Shown here: positions 36,491 through 45,909 of the stretch, piece after piece
Position numbering within the stretch: the stretch's first letter is position 1
How the letters are laid out: each line of letters opens with the position of its first letter
DNA from: Saprospiraceae bacterium UBA2365
GTDB lineage: Bacteria; Bacteroidota; Bacteroidia; Chitinophagales; Saprospiraceae
Direction of reading: 5' to 3'
NCBI GenBank assembly: GCA_002344345.1
Contig: DDTL01000107.1
Location: 1-52,281, forward strand
DNA: 52,281 nucleotides
Notes under the pieces: model-generated
Told to the model about the DNA's origin: nothing
What the model saw: only the letters and a program-made list of their open reading frames with translations
The model's database searches: none
Program-made: the position numbers and the translations under genes

Positions 36491-39088
36491 ATGATCAGAT
36501 CAAATTCAACATTAATCCCGGCATTACTGATACTTCTTTCAGGGCTGCTGTTATCAATCACGGGGCTTAGTCAAACCGAAATGTATGAAATTGCACTAAA
36601 TAGCAACTGGAAGTTTCGACAGTCCAATGCGGAAAAATGGCAGCCAGCTACAGTTCCGGGTTGCGTCCATACCGATTTACTCCAAAATGGCATAATACAG
36701 GATCCATTTTTCCGCACCAATGAAAGGTCCTTACAGTGGATCGATAAACAAGACTGGGAATACATAACGGAATTTGCTATAGGCGAAGATCTGCTTGCGT
36801 TTTCCAATCTCGAATTGTTTTTCAAAGGTCTGGACACCTATGCAGATGTCTATTTGAATGACAAGCTGGTCCTTTCTGCCAATAATATGTTCAGGGAATG
36901 GACGGTAGACGTAAAACCATTTTTGAAAAAAGGAACAAACAAACTGCGCATACATTTCAAATCTCCCATCCAGCTTGGCCTCCAAAAACTCGAAGCACAC
37001 GGTTATCCGCTTCCGGCAGTCAACGACCAATCCGAAAACGGAGAGATGGGCGACAAAAAAGTCAGTGTTTTTACGCGTAAAGCAGGATATCATTACGGTT
37101 GGGATTGGGGACCAAGATTTGTGACCTCAGGTATTTGGAGACCAATTATTTTGAGAGGTTGGAATGATGCACGACTGGCTGATGTGCAGATCATACAGGA
37201 ACAATTGTCAGATGAGGTCGCTCAGCTTAAGGCGGTTGCAAACATTGTAGTGTTCACACCGGGAAGGTATAATATTTCGCTCCTGGTCGAAGATTTGGCT
37301 GATCCAGGCAAAGAAAAGTATGTGATGCTGGAAAGAGGCAACCACACTATTGACCTTGAATTCACCATTGATCATCCAAAACGATGGTGGAGCAATGGTT
37401 TGGGAGAACCCTATCTCTATCACATCCAAACCTCTTTGTCAAAAGGACAAGATCTGCTTGACAGGCAAAAAAATTCAACCGGTTTACGGACATTGCGCAT
37501 CGTTCAGGAACCGGATAAAGCAGGAAAGAGCTTTTTTGTGGAACTCAACGGAGTCCCCGTTTTCATGAAAGGAGCCAATTATATTCCCGGTGACAATTTT
37601 CTCAATCGTGTGACGCCTCAGGAATATAAAAGGATCATTGCCCTCGCCGTGGACGCAAATATGAACATGTTGCGCGTATGGGGTGGCGGTATATATGAAG
37701 AAGATATTTTTTATGACCTGTGCGACCGCAACGGAATTCTGATCTGGCAGGATTTTATGTTTGCCTGTAGTATGTACCCGGTTGATGATGCATTTATGCA
37801 AAATGTACGGGAGGAAGCAGTGGATAATGTACGAAGATTGCGCAATCACCCTTGTATAGCACTCTGGTGCGGCAACAATGAAATCGATGTAGCCTGGTCA
37901 CAATTTGATGAAAAAGGCGGTTGGGGATGGAAACAACAGTACAATTCCACACAAAGGAAAGAGGTCTGGGATGCTTATGACCGCATTTTCCATAAAATAC
38001 TGCCTGAAGTGATCGGAGAAAATGACCCGGATCGATTTTACTGGCCATCATCACCCATGGCAGGAGAAGGCAAACATGCAGGCTATGAAACCCAGTCGGG
38101 TGACATTCACTATTGGGGAGTATGGCACGGGTTACACAGGTTTGAGGACTTCAGGAAATATGTAGGCAGGTTCATGAGTGAGTATGGTTTCCAGTCTTTT
38201 CCGGAGTTTAAATCCGTAAAATCCTATACAGTGCCTTCTGACTGGGACATTGAGTCAGAAGTGATGGCAGCCCATCAGCGAAGCGGTATCGGCAATCTGC
38301 GGATCAAACAATACATGGATTGGTACTACAAAACCCCGGGAGATTTTGAGTCCTTCCTGTATGTGGGTCAGATATTGCAGGCAGAAGCCATCAGATCCGC
38401 CATTGAAACCCACCGGAGACGAATGCCACATAACATGGGTACGCTCTACTGGCAGCTCAACGATTGCTGGCCAGTAGCAAGTTGGTCCGGTACGGATTAC
38501 TACCGGCGTTGGAAAGCACTGCATTATTATGTCCGCAAAGCTTATAATGAAGTACTTGTTTCACCAATAATTGAAGGGAAAAATGTAGAAATTCATGTGG
38601 TTTCTGATCGTTTGGCGCCCATTGAGGCAAAAATGGATATAAAACTCCTGGATTTTAAAGGAAATGTACTTAGAGATATTTCCAAAACAATCTCCATTCC
38701 AGCTAATTCAAGTGCAAATTATTTCACGGCGGATAAAACTGAATTTTTGAAAGGTCATCCGTCATATGAAGTTTTTCTGCACATTCAGGTTTTGGAAGGC
38801 AATGCTTTGCTGTCGGAGAACAACTTGTTCTTTGAAGCGCCCAAAGACCTGAAATTACCTAAACCAACGGTTCAGCGTGAGATCAGGACAACTGTTGCCG
38901 GGATGCTGATCACATTGAAAACCGATGTTTTTGCAAAAAATATTTTACTGTCAACCGAAGGAGAAGCTTTCTTTGCCGACAACTATTTTGACCTTTTACC
39001 AGGGCAGACATTGACCATTTATTGCAAAACTGAAATGTCGCTGGCTGAAATTGAAAGGCAGTTGAAGATCAGGACATTGGCGAATTGA
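36491..39088 (+). CDS. Beta-mannosidase, glycoside hydrolase family 2
   Basis: This 865-residue secreted exo-glycosidase has a signal peptide (about 1-28). The GH2 order is visible: sugar-binding domain (30-220, with WKFRQSN, VPGCVHTDLL and HYGWDWGPRF), immunoglobulin-like domain, TIM barrel (about 340-690, with RVWGGGIYEEDIFYDLCDRNGILIWQ split across the strand-loop), and a C-terminal beta domain. The acid/base is Glu464 (LWCGNNEI) and the nucleophile Glu564 (SEYGFQSFPE). The WGPR and CGNNE features point to beta-mannosidase rather than beta-galactosidase. It removes terminal beta-mannose from oligosaccharides. There is no SusC/D pair nearby, so it is not in a typical polysaccharide utilisation locus. 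Confidence 0.93.
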   Translation: MIRSNSTLIPALLILLSGLLLSITGLSQTEMYEIALNSNWKFRQSNAEKWQPATVPGCVHTDLLQNGIIQDPFFRTNERSLQWIDKQDWEYITEFAIGEDLLAFSNLELFFKGLDTYADVYLNDKLVLSANNMFREWTVDVKPFLKKGTNKLRIHFKSPIQLGLQKLEAHGYPLPAVNDQSENGEMGDKKVSVFTRKAGYHYGWDWGPRFVTSGIWRPIILRGWNDARLADVQIIQEQLSDEVAQLKAVANIVVFTPGRYNISLLVEDLADPGKEKYVMLERGNHTIDLEFTIDHPKRWWSNGLGEPYLYHIQTSLSKGQDLLDRQKNSTGLRTLRIVQEPDKAGKSFFVELNGVPVFMKGANYIPGDNFLNRVTPQEYKRIIALAVDANMNMLRVWGGGIYEEDIFYDLCDRNGILIWQDFMFACSMYPVDDAFMQNVREEAVDNVRRLRNHPCIALWCGNNEIDVAWSQFDEKGGWGWKQQYNSTQRKEVWDAYDRIFHKILPEVIGENDPDRFYWPSSPMAGEGKHAGYETQSGDIHYWGVWHGLHRFEDFRKYVGRFMSEYGFQSFPEFKSVKSYTVPSDWDIESEVMAAHQRSGIGNLRIKQYMDWYYKTPGDFESFLYVGQILQAEAIRSAIETHRRRMPHNMGTLYWQLNDCWPVASWSGTDYYRRWKALHYYVRKAYNEVLVSPIIEGKNVEIHVVSDRLAPIEAKMDIKLLDFKGNVLRDISKTISIPANSSANYFTADKTEFLKGHPSYEVFLHIQVLEGNALLSENNLFFEAPKDLKLPKPTVQREIRTTVAGMLITLKTDVFAKNILLSTEGEAFFADNYFDLLPGQTLTIYCKTEMSLAEIERQLKIRTLAN

Positions 39089-39258
39089 ATCAGGCGGTTT
39101 TTTGGAAAGAAATTACTATGAACGCCTTACCGAAAGGATGTTTCATAAAAAACTGCAAAGTCGGGAAGGGATTGAAAGAAGCACTCTGAGACGCACCGAG
39201 AGATCGCTTGTCACAAAGGTTTTTGCTAATTAAAAAACCTGAATATTCAGAAAATCCC

Positions 39259-40563
39259 CTATCCTCTCACTATCCTCGCCCCCAATGCCGCCAACCGTGT
39301 ATCAATATGCTCATAACCGCGGTCTATCTGTTCGATATTCTCGATCACACTCGTTCCTTTGGCAGATAAGGCAGCGATCAGCAAGGCGATTCCTGCTCGA
39401 ATGTCAGGAGACGCCATCCGGGTGGCGCGCAACTGATACGCGCGATCAATCCCGATCACTGTAGCTCTGTGCGGATCACACAAAATGATCTGCGCACCCA
39501 TGTCGATCAGTTTGTCCACGAAAAACAACCGACTCTCGAACATCTTCTGATGGATCAATACACTGCCTTTGGCCTGCGTAGCCACCACCAGAAAAACACT
39601 CAGCAAATCCGGTGTCAGTCCGGGCCACGGCGCATCGGCAATGGTCATGATACTACCGTCTATATAGGATTCGATCTCATAATGCGCAGTATCCTTTACC
39701 AAAAGATCATCACCGTTCCGCTCCAATCGGATGCCCAATCTCTGGAACGAGGATGGAATGATCCCAAGATGGTCGATCCCTGCGTTTTTAATGGTCAGGT
39801 CTGAACCGGTCATCGCCGCCAAACCGATAAAACTGCCTACCTCGATCATGTCAGGTAAGATACGGTGTTGACATCCTTTCAATGATGTCACACCCGTGAT
39901 GGTCAGCAGATTGGAACCGATCCCGGAAATCCTTGCTCCCATGCTGACCAACATTTTGCACAATTGCTGGATGTAGGGCTCACACGCTGCATTGTAAATC
40001 GTGGTTACACCTTCAGCCAGAACAGAGGCCATGACAATGTTTGCTGTTCCTGTAACGGAAGCTTCATCCAGCAACATATAACAACCTTTCAGCTTTTTGG
40101 CTTCGATGTGAAACCAGCTATTCTCAACATCAAATTCATAGCTTGCCCCGAGTTTTTCAAAACCGATAAAATGCGTATCCACCCTCCTGCGACCTATCTT
40201 ATCTCCACCAGGCATGGGCATAAAACCATGTCCGAATCTTGCCAGCATTGGTCCCAAAATCATGATGGAACCCCGCAAACTAGCTGCTTTTTGGGTGTAT
40301 TCCGGTGATTTAAGCTTTTCAATATTGACCCTGGAGGCATTGAACAGGTATTTACCGGGTGCGAGCTTTTCAACCTGAACATCCAACAATCGGAGTGTCT
40401 CGATCAATTTGATCGCATCACGGATCTCCGGAACATTTTCTATCAATACGTCCTCATCTGTCAGCAAACTGGCACAAATGATCTGCAACACTTCATTTTT
40501 GGCGCCCTGTGGTTCAATACTTCCGTTAAGCCGGACTCCGCCTTCTATTTTAAAAGTTGCCAT
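39259..40563 (-). CDS. murA: UDP-N-acetylglucosamine 1-carboxyvinyltransferase (MurA), Cys-to-Asp active site
   Basis: This 434-residue enzyme transfers enolpyruvate from PEP to UDP-GlcNAc, the first committed step of peptidoglycan synthesis. Lys22 and Asn23 (GAKN) and the catalytic Asp (PGLTPDLLS) are kept. In the mobile loop, the position of E. coli Cys115 is Asp121 (MPGGDKIGRR). Cys115 is the residue fosfomycin alkylates; enzymes with Asp there, as in Mycobacterium, are active and insensitive. The same change is expected here. murB lies just upstream on the same strand with a 139-base gap. Confidence 0.96.
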   Translation of the reverse strand: MATFKIEGGVRLNGSIEPQGAKNEVLQIICASLLTDEDVLIENVPEIRDAIKLIETLRLLDVQVEKLAPGKYLFNASRVNIEKLKSPEYTQKAASLRGSIMILGPMLARFGHGFMPMPGGDKIGRRRVDTHFIGFEKLGASYEFDVENSWFHIEAKKLKGCYMLLDEASVTGTANIVMASVLAEGVTTIYNAACEPYIQQLCKMLVSMGARISGIGSNLLTITGVTSLKGCQHRILPDMIEVGSFIGLAAMTGSDLTIKNAGIDHLGIIPSSFQRLGIRLERNGDDLLVKDTAHYEIESYIDGSIMTIADAPWPGLTPDLLSVFLVVATQAKGSVLIHQKMFESRLFFVDKLIDMGAQIILCDPHRATVIGIDRAYQLRATRMASPDIRAGIALLIAALSAKGTSVIENIEQIDRGYEHIDTRLAALGARIVRG

Positions 40564-40602
40564 ATTATTTTATTTTTTTATTTATCTATCCTGTATTTGA
40601 TT

Positions 40603-40626
40603 AGTGATCAGTGATCAGTGATCAGT
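40603..40626. repeat. 7-bp tandem repeat (AGTGATC) in the murB-murA gap
   Basis: Three full copies and a partial fourth. A looser inverted relative (CTGATCACAGATCACAG) lies at 40671-40687, so the two could pair. It looks like noncoding spacer; function unknown. Confidence 0.8.
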
Positions 40627-40702
40627 AGCTTGATAAAGTTTTCTCTCAAACACATGATAAAATATTCATCCTGATCACAGATCACAGATTACAGCTTACA
40701 GT

Positions 40703-41725
40703 TCACTCCTTGACCACATTCACTTCCCTTTCGAGTTCCACACCGAATTTTTCAAACACCGACTTCATTATTTTTTCTGACAGTTCATAAATATCCCTGC
40801 CTGTTGCATTTCCATAATTGACCAATACCAATGCCTGCTTGTCATAAACTCCCATATCTCCGGAACGGTATCCTTTCCAGCCGGCTTGCTCGATCAGCCA
40901 GCCGGCTGCAAGCTTTGTCTGGTTACCGGCAGCTTTATAAACAGGCATTTCGGGAAATGCCTGCTTCAATTGTTCAGCGATTTCAGCGTCCACCACCGGA
41001 TTCTTGAAAAAACTCCCGGCATTGCCAATCTCCCGCACATCCGGCAATTTGGACTGCCTGATGTTGATCACCGCCTGACGTACATTGCGGAGATCCACAG
41101 TTCCGAGTTTTTCCACTTCAGTCATCAATTGCCCGTAAGACAATTTAAATTCCGGATGTTTTGACAGTTTAAAAACGACTGAGGTGATGAGCAGGTTTTT
41201 ATGACTGGTTTTGAAAATACTGTTGCGATAGCCAAACTGACAGGAAGCATTGTCCAATTCAACGGTTTTTCCATCGATCAAATCAATGCCGTTCACCAGA
41301 CTGATCGTATTCTTTGCTTCAGTCCCGTAAGCACCGATATTCTGAACAGGCGAAGCGCCGACACAACCGGGTATCAGTGAGAGATTTTCCAAACCACCCA
41401 ATCCGTTGCGAACAGTCCATTCCACCAGATCATCCCAAATGACACCGGCGTCTGCTTCTACCATCGTGTGATCAGCGGTTTCATCCACGATTTGAATTCC
41501 ATGCATCGCCGGATGAACGACCAAAGCTTCTACATCATTCAAAAACAGTATGTTGCTCCCACCACCCAAAATCAGGATATCATCAATTGAAAATTTGTTT
41601 TTCTGTGTTTCACAAAACAAAGTCCACCCTTCCTTTGTATTTAATCTGAGGAAATTTTTGGAGGTTACATTCAGATGGAAAGTATTGTATTGCTTTAAAG
41701 AATGATTTTGATAAAAATCAAACAT
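40703..41725 (-). CDS. murB: UDP-N-acetylmuramate dehydrogenase
   Basis: This 340-residue flavoenzyme reduces enolpyruvyl-UDP-GlcNAc to UDP-MurNAc, the step after MurA. FAD binding is seen in ILGGGSNILF (GGGSN at 54-58) and IPGCVGASPVQNIGAYG. The catalytic Ser238 lies in GNAGSFFKNP, matching E. coli Ser229. I start it at ATG 41725, although the frame is open to 41812, because the protein then begins like its homologues (NHSLKQYNTFHL) and a TATATTTG promoter box lies inside the longer version. It is followed by murA. Confidence 0.95.
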   Translation of the reverse strand: MFDFYQNHSLKQYNTFHLNVTSKNFLRLNTKEGWTLFCETQKNKFSIDDILILGGGSNILFLNDVEALVVHPAMHGIQIVDETADHTMVEADAGVIWDDLVEWTVRNGLGGLENLSLIPGCVGASPVQNIGAYGTEAKNTISLVNGIDLIDGKTVELDNASCQFGYRNSIFKTSHKNLLITSVVFKLSKHPEFKLSYGQLMTEVEKLGTVDLRNVRQAVINIRQSKLPDVREIGNAGSFFKNPVVDAEIAEQLKQAFPEMPVYKAAGNQTKLAAGWLIEQAGWKGYRSGDMGVYDKQALVLVNYGNATGRDIYELSEKIMKSVFEKFGVELEREVNVVKE

Positions 41726-41738
41726 ATATAAGTTTTTA

Positions 41739-41746
41739 CAAATATA
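41739..41746 (-). promoter_or_regulatory. Candidate -7 box (TATATTTG) of murB
   Basis: An exact TAnnTTTG match on the minus strand, 13 bases before ATG 41725. It supports the shorter murB start. Confidence 0.45.
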
Positions 41747-41981
41747 AACTTTTTGTACAATATCATGAGGAAATTTTGAAAGGACACTGAAGTTTAACCA
41801 ATTGTCATTCAAAAAATCTTAAAGATCCTTTCAAAAATTTCCTGCAGGTGCTTTTCTGGAAATCAAGTGCTGTAATTTGATCCTTTTAAGAAGCTAAAAT
41901 ATCGGCCGTTGCAATTTGTTTTGCCCTGCTTTATGACCGCTGAAATTATTTAGTTAATATTGCCACATCAAAAATGAACTT

Positions 41982-42917
41982 ATGAGTGCCACACATTCGC
42001 ACCATCATGATCTTCACCACCATCACCATGAAAAGTTGTCAACGATCAACACAGCCTTCATGGTCGGTATCATTCTGAACCTGATTTTTGTGATCATCGA
42101 GTTCGGTGCCGGTTGGTTCAGCCAGTCCATGGCTTTGATGTCTGATGCCGGACACAATCTGACGGATGTGTTTTCTCTTTTGCTGGCTATGCTTGCATTC
42201 CGTATGTCAAAGGTCAAATCCAACCAGTTGATGACCTATGGACTTGGCAAAACCACGATCCTCGCTTCTCTGGTCAATGCCCTGATCCTTTTTGTGGTCA
42301 TCGGAGGCATTGCATGGGAAAGTGTTCACCGGTTGCTGCATCCCCGGTCAGTCGACGGAACCACTACGATCATCGTTGCCGGTATTGGCATCATCATCAA
42401 TGCTTTCACCGCCTGGTTGTTTTTCAGGAACAAGGACCATGATCTCAATATCAAAGGCGCATATCTGCATCTGATGGCGGATGCACTGGTAAGTTTTGGC
42501 GTAGTAGTTGCCGGCATCGTGATCCTGGCTACCAATTGGTATCTGATCGATACGATCATGAGTTTTGTGATCATCGGGGTGATATTTTTCTCTACCTGGA
42601 GTCTGTTTAAGGATAGCCTGGTTTTGACCATAGATGGTGTGCCAAAAGATGTGGATACAAAGGTTGTCACAAAAAAGATCCTTGAAGTTCCTGGTGTTCA
42701 GAACCTGCACCACCTGCATATCTGGGCATTAAGCACTACGGTGAATGCGCTGACAGCTCATGTGGTGGTGGAAGAAAATACAAGCCTCGGTTCCATAGAC
42801 CGGATCAAAACGAATGTCAAGCACATGTTGCACCATTATGGCATTGACCATGTGACGCTGGAATTTGAATCGGATACTGATGTTTGCAAGGACATCTGTA
42901 GCATGGGAAATTGCTGA
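41982..42917 (+). CDS. Cation diffusion facilitator (Zn/Co/Cd efflux, CzcD-like)
   Basis: This 311-residue inner-membrane antiporter exports divalent metal ions in exchange for protons. The N-terminus is histidine-rich (HSHHHDLHHHHHEK). Six membrane segments follow, with metal-site pairs His58/Asp62 in TM2 (HNLTD) and His163/Asp167 in TM5 (HLMAD), the HD-HD set of zinc-selective members. The cytoplasmic C-terminal domain (about 210-300) has HHLHIWALS. The end VCKDICSMGNC adds three cysteines. It is convergent with a diheme peroxidase gene; the stops are 4 bases apart. Confidence 0.95.
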   Translation: MSATHSHHHDLHHHHHEKLSTINTAFMVGIILNLIFVIIEFGAGWFSQSMALMSDAGHNLTDVFSLLLAMLAFRMSKVKSNQLMTYGLGKTTILASLVNALILFVVIGGIAWESVHRLLHPRSVDGTTTIIVAGIGIIINAFTAWLFFRNKDHDLNIKGAYLHLMADALVSFGVVVAGIVILATNWYLIDTIMSFVIIGVIFFSTWSLFKDSLVLTIDGVPKDVDTKVVTKKILEVPGVQNLHHLHIWALSTTVNALTAHVVVEENTSLGSIDRIKTNVKHMLHHYGIDHVTLEFESDTDVCKDICSMGNC

Positions 42918-42921
42918 TCTT

Positions 42922-43977
42922 TCAATCAAACACATTTCCGTTTTCTTCCAGCGCGTGCTTCGGTATTTTGCCGGTAAGCGTGCGTAGAAATGCGGCTATT
43001 TTTTCAACATCAACTTCATCCAGTTGCAGGTTGGATTCTGTCATCGACATGATCCTGATCGCATCTTCCAGGGAACCTACCGAACCATCATGCATATACG
43101 GGTAAGTTTTTTCGATGTTTCTGAGTTGCGGCACCTTAAATACATATTCCTCAGCAGGATTTTTGGTATATTCATACCGGCCTTTATCCCGGTAAGTGCT
43201 ATTGGTATAATCCCAGTAGTAACCAAAGAGGGCAAATTTTTGCGTCATATTGCCTCCAAGCAGAGTCGTGCTGTGACAGGGAATACAACCTTTTTCAACA
43301 AAACTTTTAATCCCTTGTTTTTCTTTGGTGGTCAACGCTTTGATATCTCCATTGAGGTAATCATCAAATCTGGAAGGTGAAGTCAACGTCCTTTCAAATG
43401 CACCGATGGCATTCCCGATCGTCCTGAGTGTGATGACTGGTTCATCATCGGGAAATGCCTCTCTGAATGCTTTTTGATAATATGGAACTCTTATAAGACG
43501 GTCTAGCAAAGTGATGGAATCAGGCATGGCCATAAGGGAAGGGTCGAAAATAGGCGCAACAACCTGCTCTTCTAAAGTTTTGTACCTGGCATCCCAGTTG
43601 AAGACAGACTGTAAATGGGCATTGAGCAAAGTTGGTGGATTGCGACGTCCCAATTGATCTTTGTCCCCGGGAGAAATGGCCAGGTTGTCGGCACCGTATT
43701 TTGCCATGTTATGACAGGATCCGCAATGAATGGTTTGGGCGCCGGACAATCTTTTGTCATAAAACAGTTTTTTACCTAGTTCGATCCTGTTTTTCTCAGT
43801 TGAACTCAGTTTTTGGAGATCAGGTTCAGACAGCGGTGTAAAATATCCCCTGGCAGTTTTGAGGATCATTTCCTCCTCTTCCTTGGGCAAAAGCTCCTCG
43901 CCAGTCGATGAATTTTTGCATGCAGAAAACAGGATAACCAGAGTAATGAAGGCCGGAAGAATTGATTTGTGGAACAT
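42922..43977 (-). CDS. Diheme cytochrome c peroxidase lipoprotein (CcpA/MauG family), copy 2
   Basis: This 351-residue periplasmic lipoprotein (lipobox ending Cys20, LFSAC) has two c-type heme sites, CGSCH (85-89) and CIPCH (231-235). Family landmarks are LGKKLFYDKRLSG, FERTLTSPSRFDDYL and YPYMHDGSV. Bacterial members reduce hydrogen peroxide using electrons from small cytochromes; MauG-like members oxidise protein side chains instead. It lies 15 bases downstream of a close paralogue with the same order of motifs, evidently a tandem duplication. Confidence 0.93.
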   Translation of the reverse strand: MFHKSILPAFITLVILFSACKNSSTGEELLPKEEEEMILKTARGYFTPLSEPDLQKLSSTEKNRIELGKKLFYDKRLSGAQTIHCGSCHNMAKYGADNLAISPGDKDQLGRRNPPTLLNAHLQSVFNWDARYKTLEEQVVAPIFDPSLMAMPDSITLLDRLIRVPYYQKAFREAFPDDEPVITLRTIGNAIGAFERTLTSPSRFDDYLNGDIKALTTKEKQGIKSFVEKGCIPCHSTTLLGGNMTQKFALFGYYWDYTNSTYRDKGRYEYTKNPAEEYVFKVPQLRNIEKTYPYMHDGSVGSLEDAIRIMSMTESNLQLDEVDVEKIAAFLRTLTGKIPKHALEENGNVFD

Positions 43978-43992
43978 GTTTAAACTTAGTTT

Positions 43993-45045
43993 TTACCTGA
44001 AAGTAGGATTTTGCTCCAAGGCATGTTCAGGAATTTTGCCCGTCAGGGTACGTAAAAAAGCAGCAATATTGCTGACATCTTTTTCAGGCAGTTGATAGTT
44101 GGATTCTGCCATGGAGCAAACCTGTATCGCATCTTCCAGGGTTTTAACGCTGCCGTCGTGCATATAAGGAAAAGTTTTTTCCACATTTCTCAGTTGCGGC
44201 ACTTTAAAAACTCGTTTATCTTTGGGGTCTTTGGTGACATCGTATCTGCCAAGATCGTCCCGGTTGGAATTTGAATAATCCTCGTGATGCCCAAAAATAG
44301 GGTATTCCACGGCAAAACCCGCGCCAACCAGCGCAGAACTGTGGCAGGATTTGCAGTTGATCACAAAACTGTAAACGCCCAGTTTTTCAGTTGTGCTCAG
44401 TGCATCAAGATCTCCCTTGAGGTATTCATCAAAACGGGAAGGAGTCAGCAAAGTCCGCTCAAAAGAACCGATGGCTTTTTTGATGTTGTCCATGTTGATG
44501 AAAGGATTGTCATTCGGAAAAACTTCCGCAAATGCTTTCTGATAAAAAGGATCGGCGCTCAGTCTGCTGATCAATTCGTCCGGTCCGGACATCGCCATTT
44601 CCAGCTCACTGAAGATCGGTCCCATCACCTGATCTTCCACGGATTTAAACCTGGTATCCCAGTTTTGTTCCCCGTACAGAAAGGTATTGAGTACGGTCTG
44701 TGAATTTCTCAATCCTATCTGGTTTTTATCTCCGGGTGAAAGGGCTTTATTGTCCACACCATATTTCATGATGTCATGACAGGAAGCACAACTGATCGTC
44801 CTGGATCCGGAAAGGTTTTTTTCATAAAACAATTTTTTACCCAATTCAACCAGTTTCTTCTCCTCTGCTGTCATTTGATCTATGTCCAGATCAGGCAAAG
44901 CTGACATATAACTGTTGGCAAGATGGAAAATGGTCTGGTCAAAATCAGCTGAAATCACAGGTTCTTCAAGCTTTTGTTTGGAACAGGATATAACCATTAA
45001 AAAAATAACTAGCAACATCCCTGAAAACCGTATTGTTTTTTTCAT
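43993..45045 (-). CDS. Diheme cytochrome c peroxidase lipoprotein (CcpA/MauG family), copy 1
   Basis: This 350-residue paralogue of the next gene has a lipobox ending Cys21 (MVISC), hemes at CASCH (86-90) and CKSCH (231-235), and the landmarks LGKKLFYEKNLSGSRTI, FERTLLTPSRFDEYLKG and FPYMHDGSV. The second heme falls at the same residue number in both proteins. It is the first gene of the pair; a TATATTTG box lies 20 bases before its ATG, so one promoter can serve both. There is no dedicated cytochrome donor gene beside them. Confidence 0.93.
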   Translation of the reverse strand: MKKTIRFSGMLLVIFLMVISCSKQKLEEPVISADFDQTIFHLANSYMSALPDLDIDQMTAEEKKLVELGKKLFYEKNLSGSRTISCASCHDIMKYGVDNKALSPGDKNQIGLRNSQTVLNTFLYGEQNWDTRFKSVEDQVMGPIFSELEMAMSGPDELISRLSADPFYQKAFAEVFPNDNPFINMDNIKKAIGSFERTLLTPSRFDEYLKGDLDALSTTEKLGVYSFVINCKSCHSSALVGAGFAVEYPIFGHHEDYSNSNRDDLGRYDVTKDPKDKRVFKVPQLRNVEKTFPYMHDGSVKTLEDAIQVCSMAESNYQLPEKDVSNIAAFLRTLTGKIPEHALEQNPTFR

Positions 45046-45065
45046 TTTTATCCGAATTAAGCTAA

Positions 45066-45073
45066 CAAATATA
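45066..45073 (-). promoter_or_regulatory. Candidate -7 box (TATATTTG) of the peroxidase pair
   Basis: An exact TAnnTTTG match on the minus strand, 20 bases before ATG 45045. No TTG box at 17-23 bases upstream. Confidence 0.4.
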
Positions 45074-45320
45074 TAACAAAAACGGAAATGTTTAGCTTGA
45101 AAGTCATTTAGTCTTTTAGCTTTTTAGCCTTAGATTCATTCCCGGGATCAAAACCCTGGCTAAGATGTCAATGAATGAGTATTTTGCTAAAAATTGCCTT
45201 ACATTCTACTGCCTAAGCACCACAAATAATACAATAAAACAATGATTTAATGATTTTTTATCCCAGGCCATTCAATTTTCACTTGTAAAAGTTTTTTCTG
45301 AATTTTAAAAAAAACGTCTT

Positions 45321-45447
45321 TGTTTAGCTCATGGTCTATTAGTCTTGAGTCTATCCGCAAATGATTTATACCACGGGCTAAAACCTCTGATTTCAGAACA
45401 AATCAGTTGTCTTTTGCTCAATGTATTCGCTCAACCCCAAAAGACTA
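45321..45447 (+). repeat. Dispersed repeat, diverged copy C
   Basis: It follows copy A (20897-21084) from GTTTAGCTCA through ATGATTTATACCA and AAAACCTCTGATT to CTCAATGTA, with substitutions and a shorter 3' part. It is the start of a repeat-only stretch (45046-45909, 864 bases) with no gene. Confidence 0.75.
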
Positions 45448-45543
45448 AAATGCTCCATTCCGAAGAAAAACCTTTATTGGGAAAACTAAAAGATTAACAG
45501 CTAAATTTGACTATATACATTGAGAGAACGAATAGATTTAAGA

Positions 45544-45602
45544 ACCCCGTTGGATTTACATCCTTCGGGGTTCGACCCCGTTGGATTTACATCCTACGGG
45601 GT
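45544..45602. repeat. Two tandem REP-like hairpins
   Basis: Two 28-nt palindromes (45544-45571 and 45575-45602) are separated by TCG. Each has outer arms beginning ACCCCG and ending CGGGGT, an inner stem GGAT/ATCC and the loop TTAC. The second pairs better (one internal T-T mismatch) than the first (two). Related hairpins lie at 47535-47561 and 51194-51221. Confidence 0.85.
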
Positions 45603-45838
45603 AAATATTCTTTGTGGCTATATTTCCACATCAAATTTCTTTTTAATTATGGCAAAAATGCATCCATTCAACCTCAAAAACACTATGTTTTTTGTTAGTA
45701 AGCCCCAAAAAAAAAGCCGCTTTGCTGGAAGTCAGCACAGAAAAATTTGTTTAACCTACATCTGAAACGAACAGCATGTAGGTTAGTTTTGGTTCCTAAG
45801 CGACTAACAATCTAACAGACTAATTAGCTAACCACTTG
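45603..45838 (+). repeat. Repeat block following the REP-like hairpins
   Basis: The part to about 45660 (with CACATCAAATTTCTTT) recurs after the hairpins at 47562 and 51222. The part 45665-45815 (with AAGCCCCAAAAAA, GTCAG and a hairpin ACCTACAT/ATGTAGGT at 45753-45782) recurs in inverted orientation at 50795-50935. The last 30 bases resemble the end of copy A (CTAATTAGCTAACCAC). No gene. Confidence 0.75.
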
Positions 45839-45909
45839 AATATCTCCAAAAAATCTACTTGATACATCTGTATAAAATGATCTTCACCAGACCCTTATAT
45901 ACAATACTT

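Noticed and set aside
39217..39240. Inverted repeat AGGTTTTT...AAAAAACCT between the mannosidase and murA genes as a terminator
   Set aside because: The stem is almost all A-T and no separate T run follows on either strand; too weak to call.
45567..45579. GGGGTTCGACCCC looks like a tRNA T-arm
   Set aside because: It is the junction of two REP-like hairpins; no acceptor, D or anticodon arm can be drawn around it.
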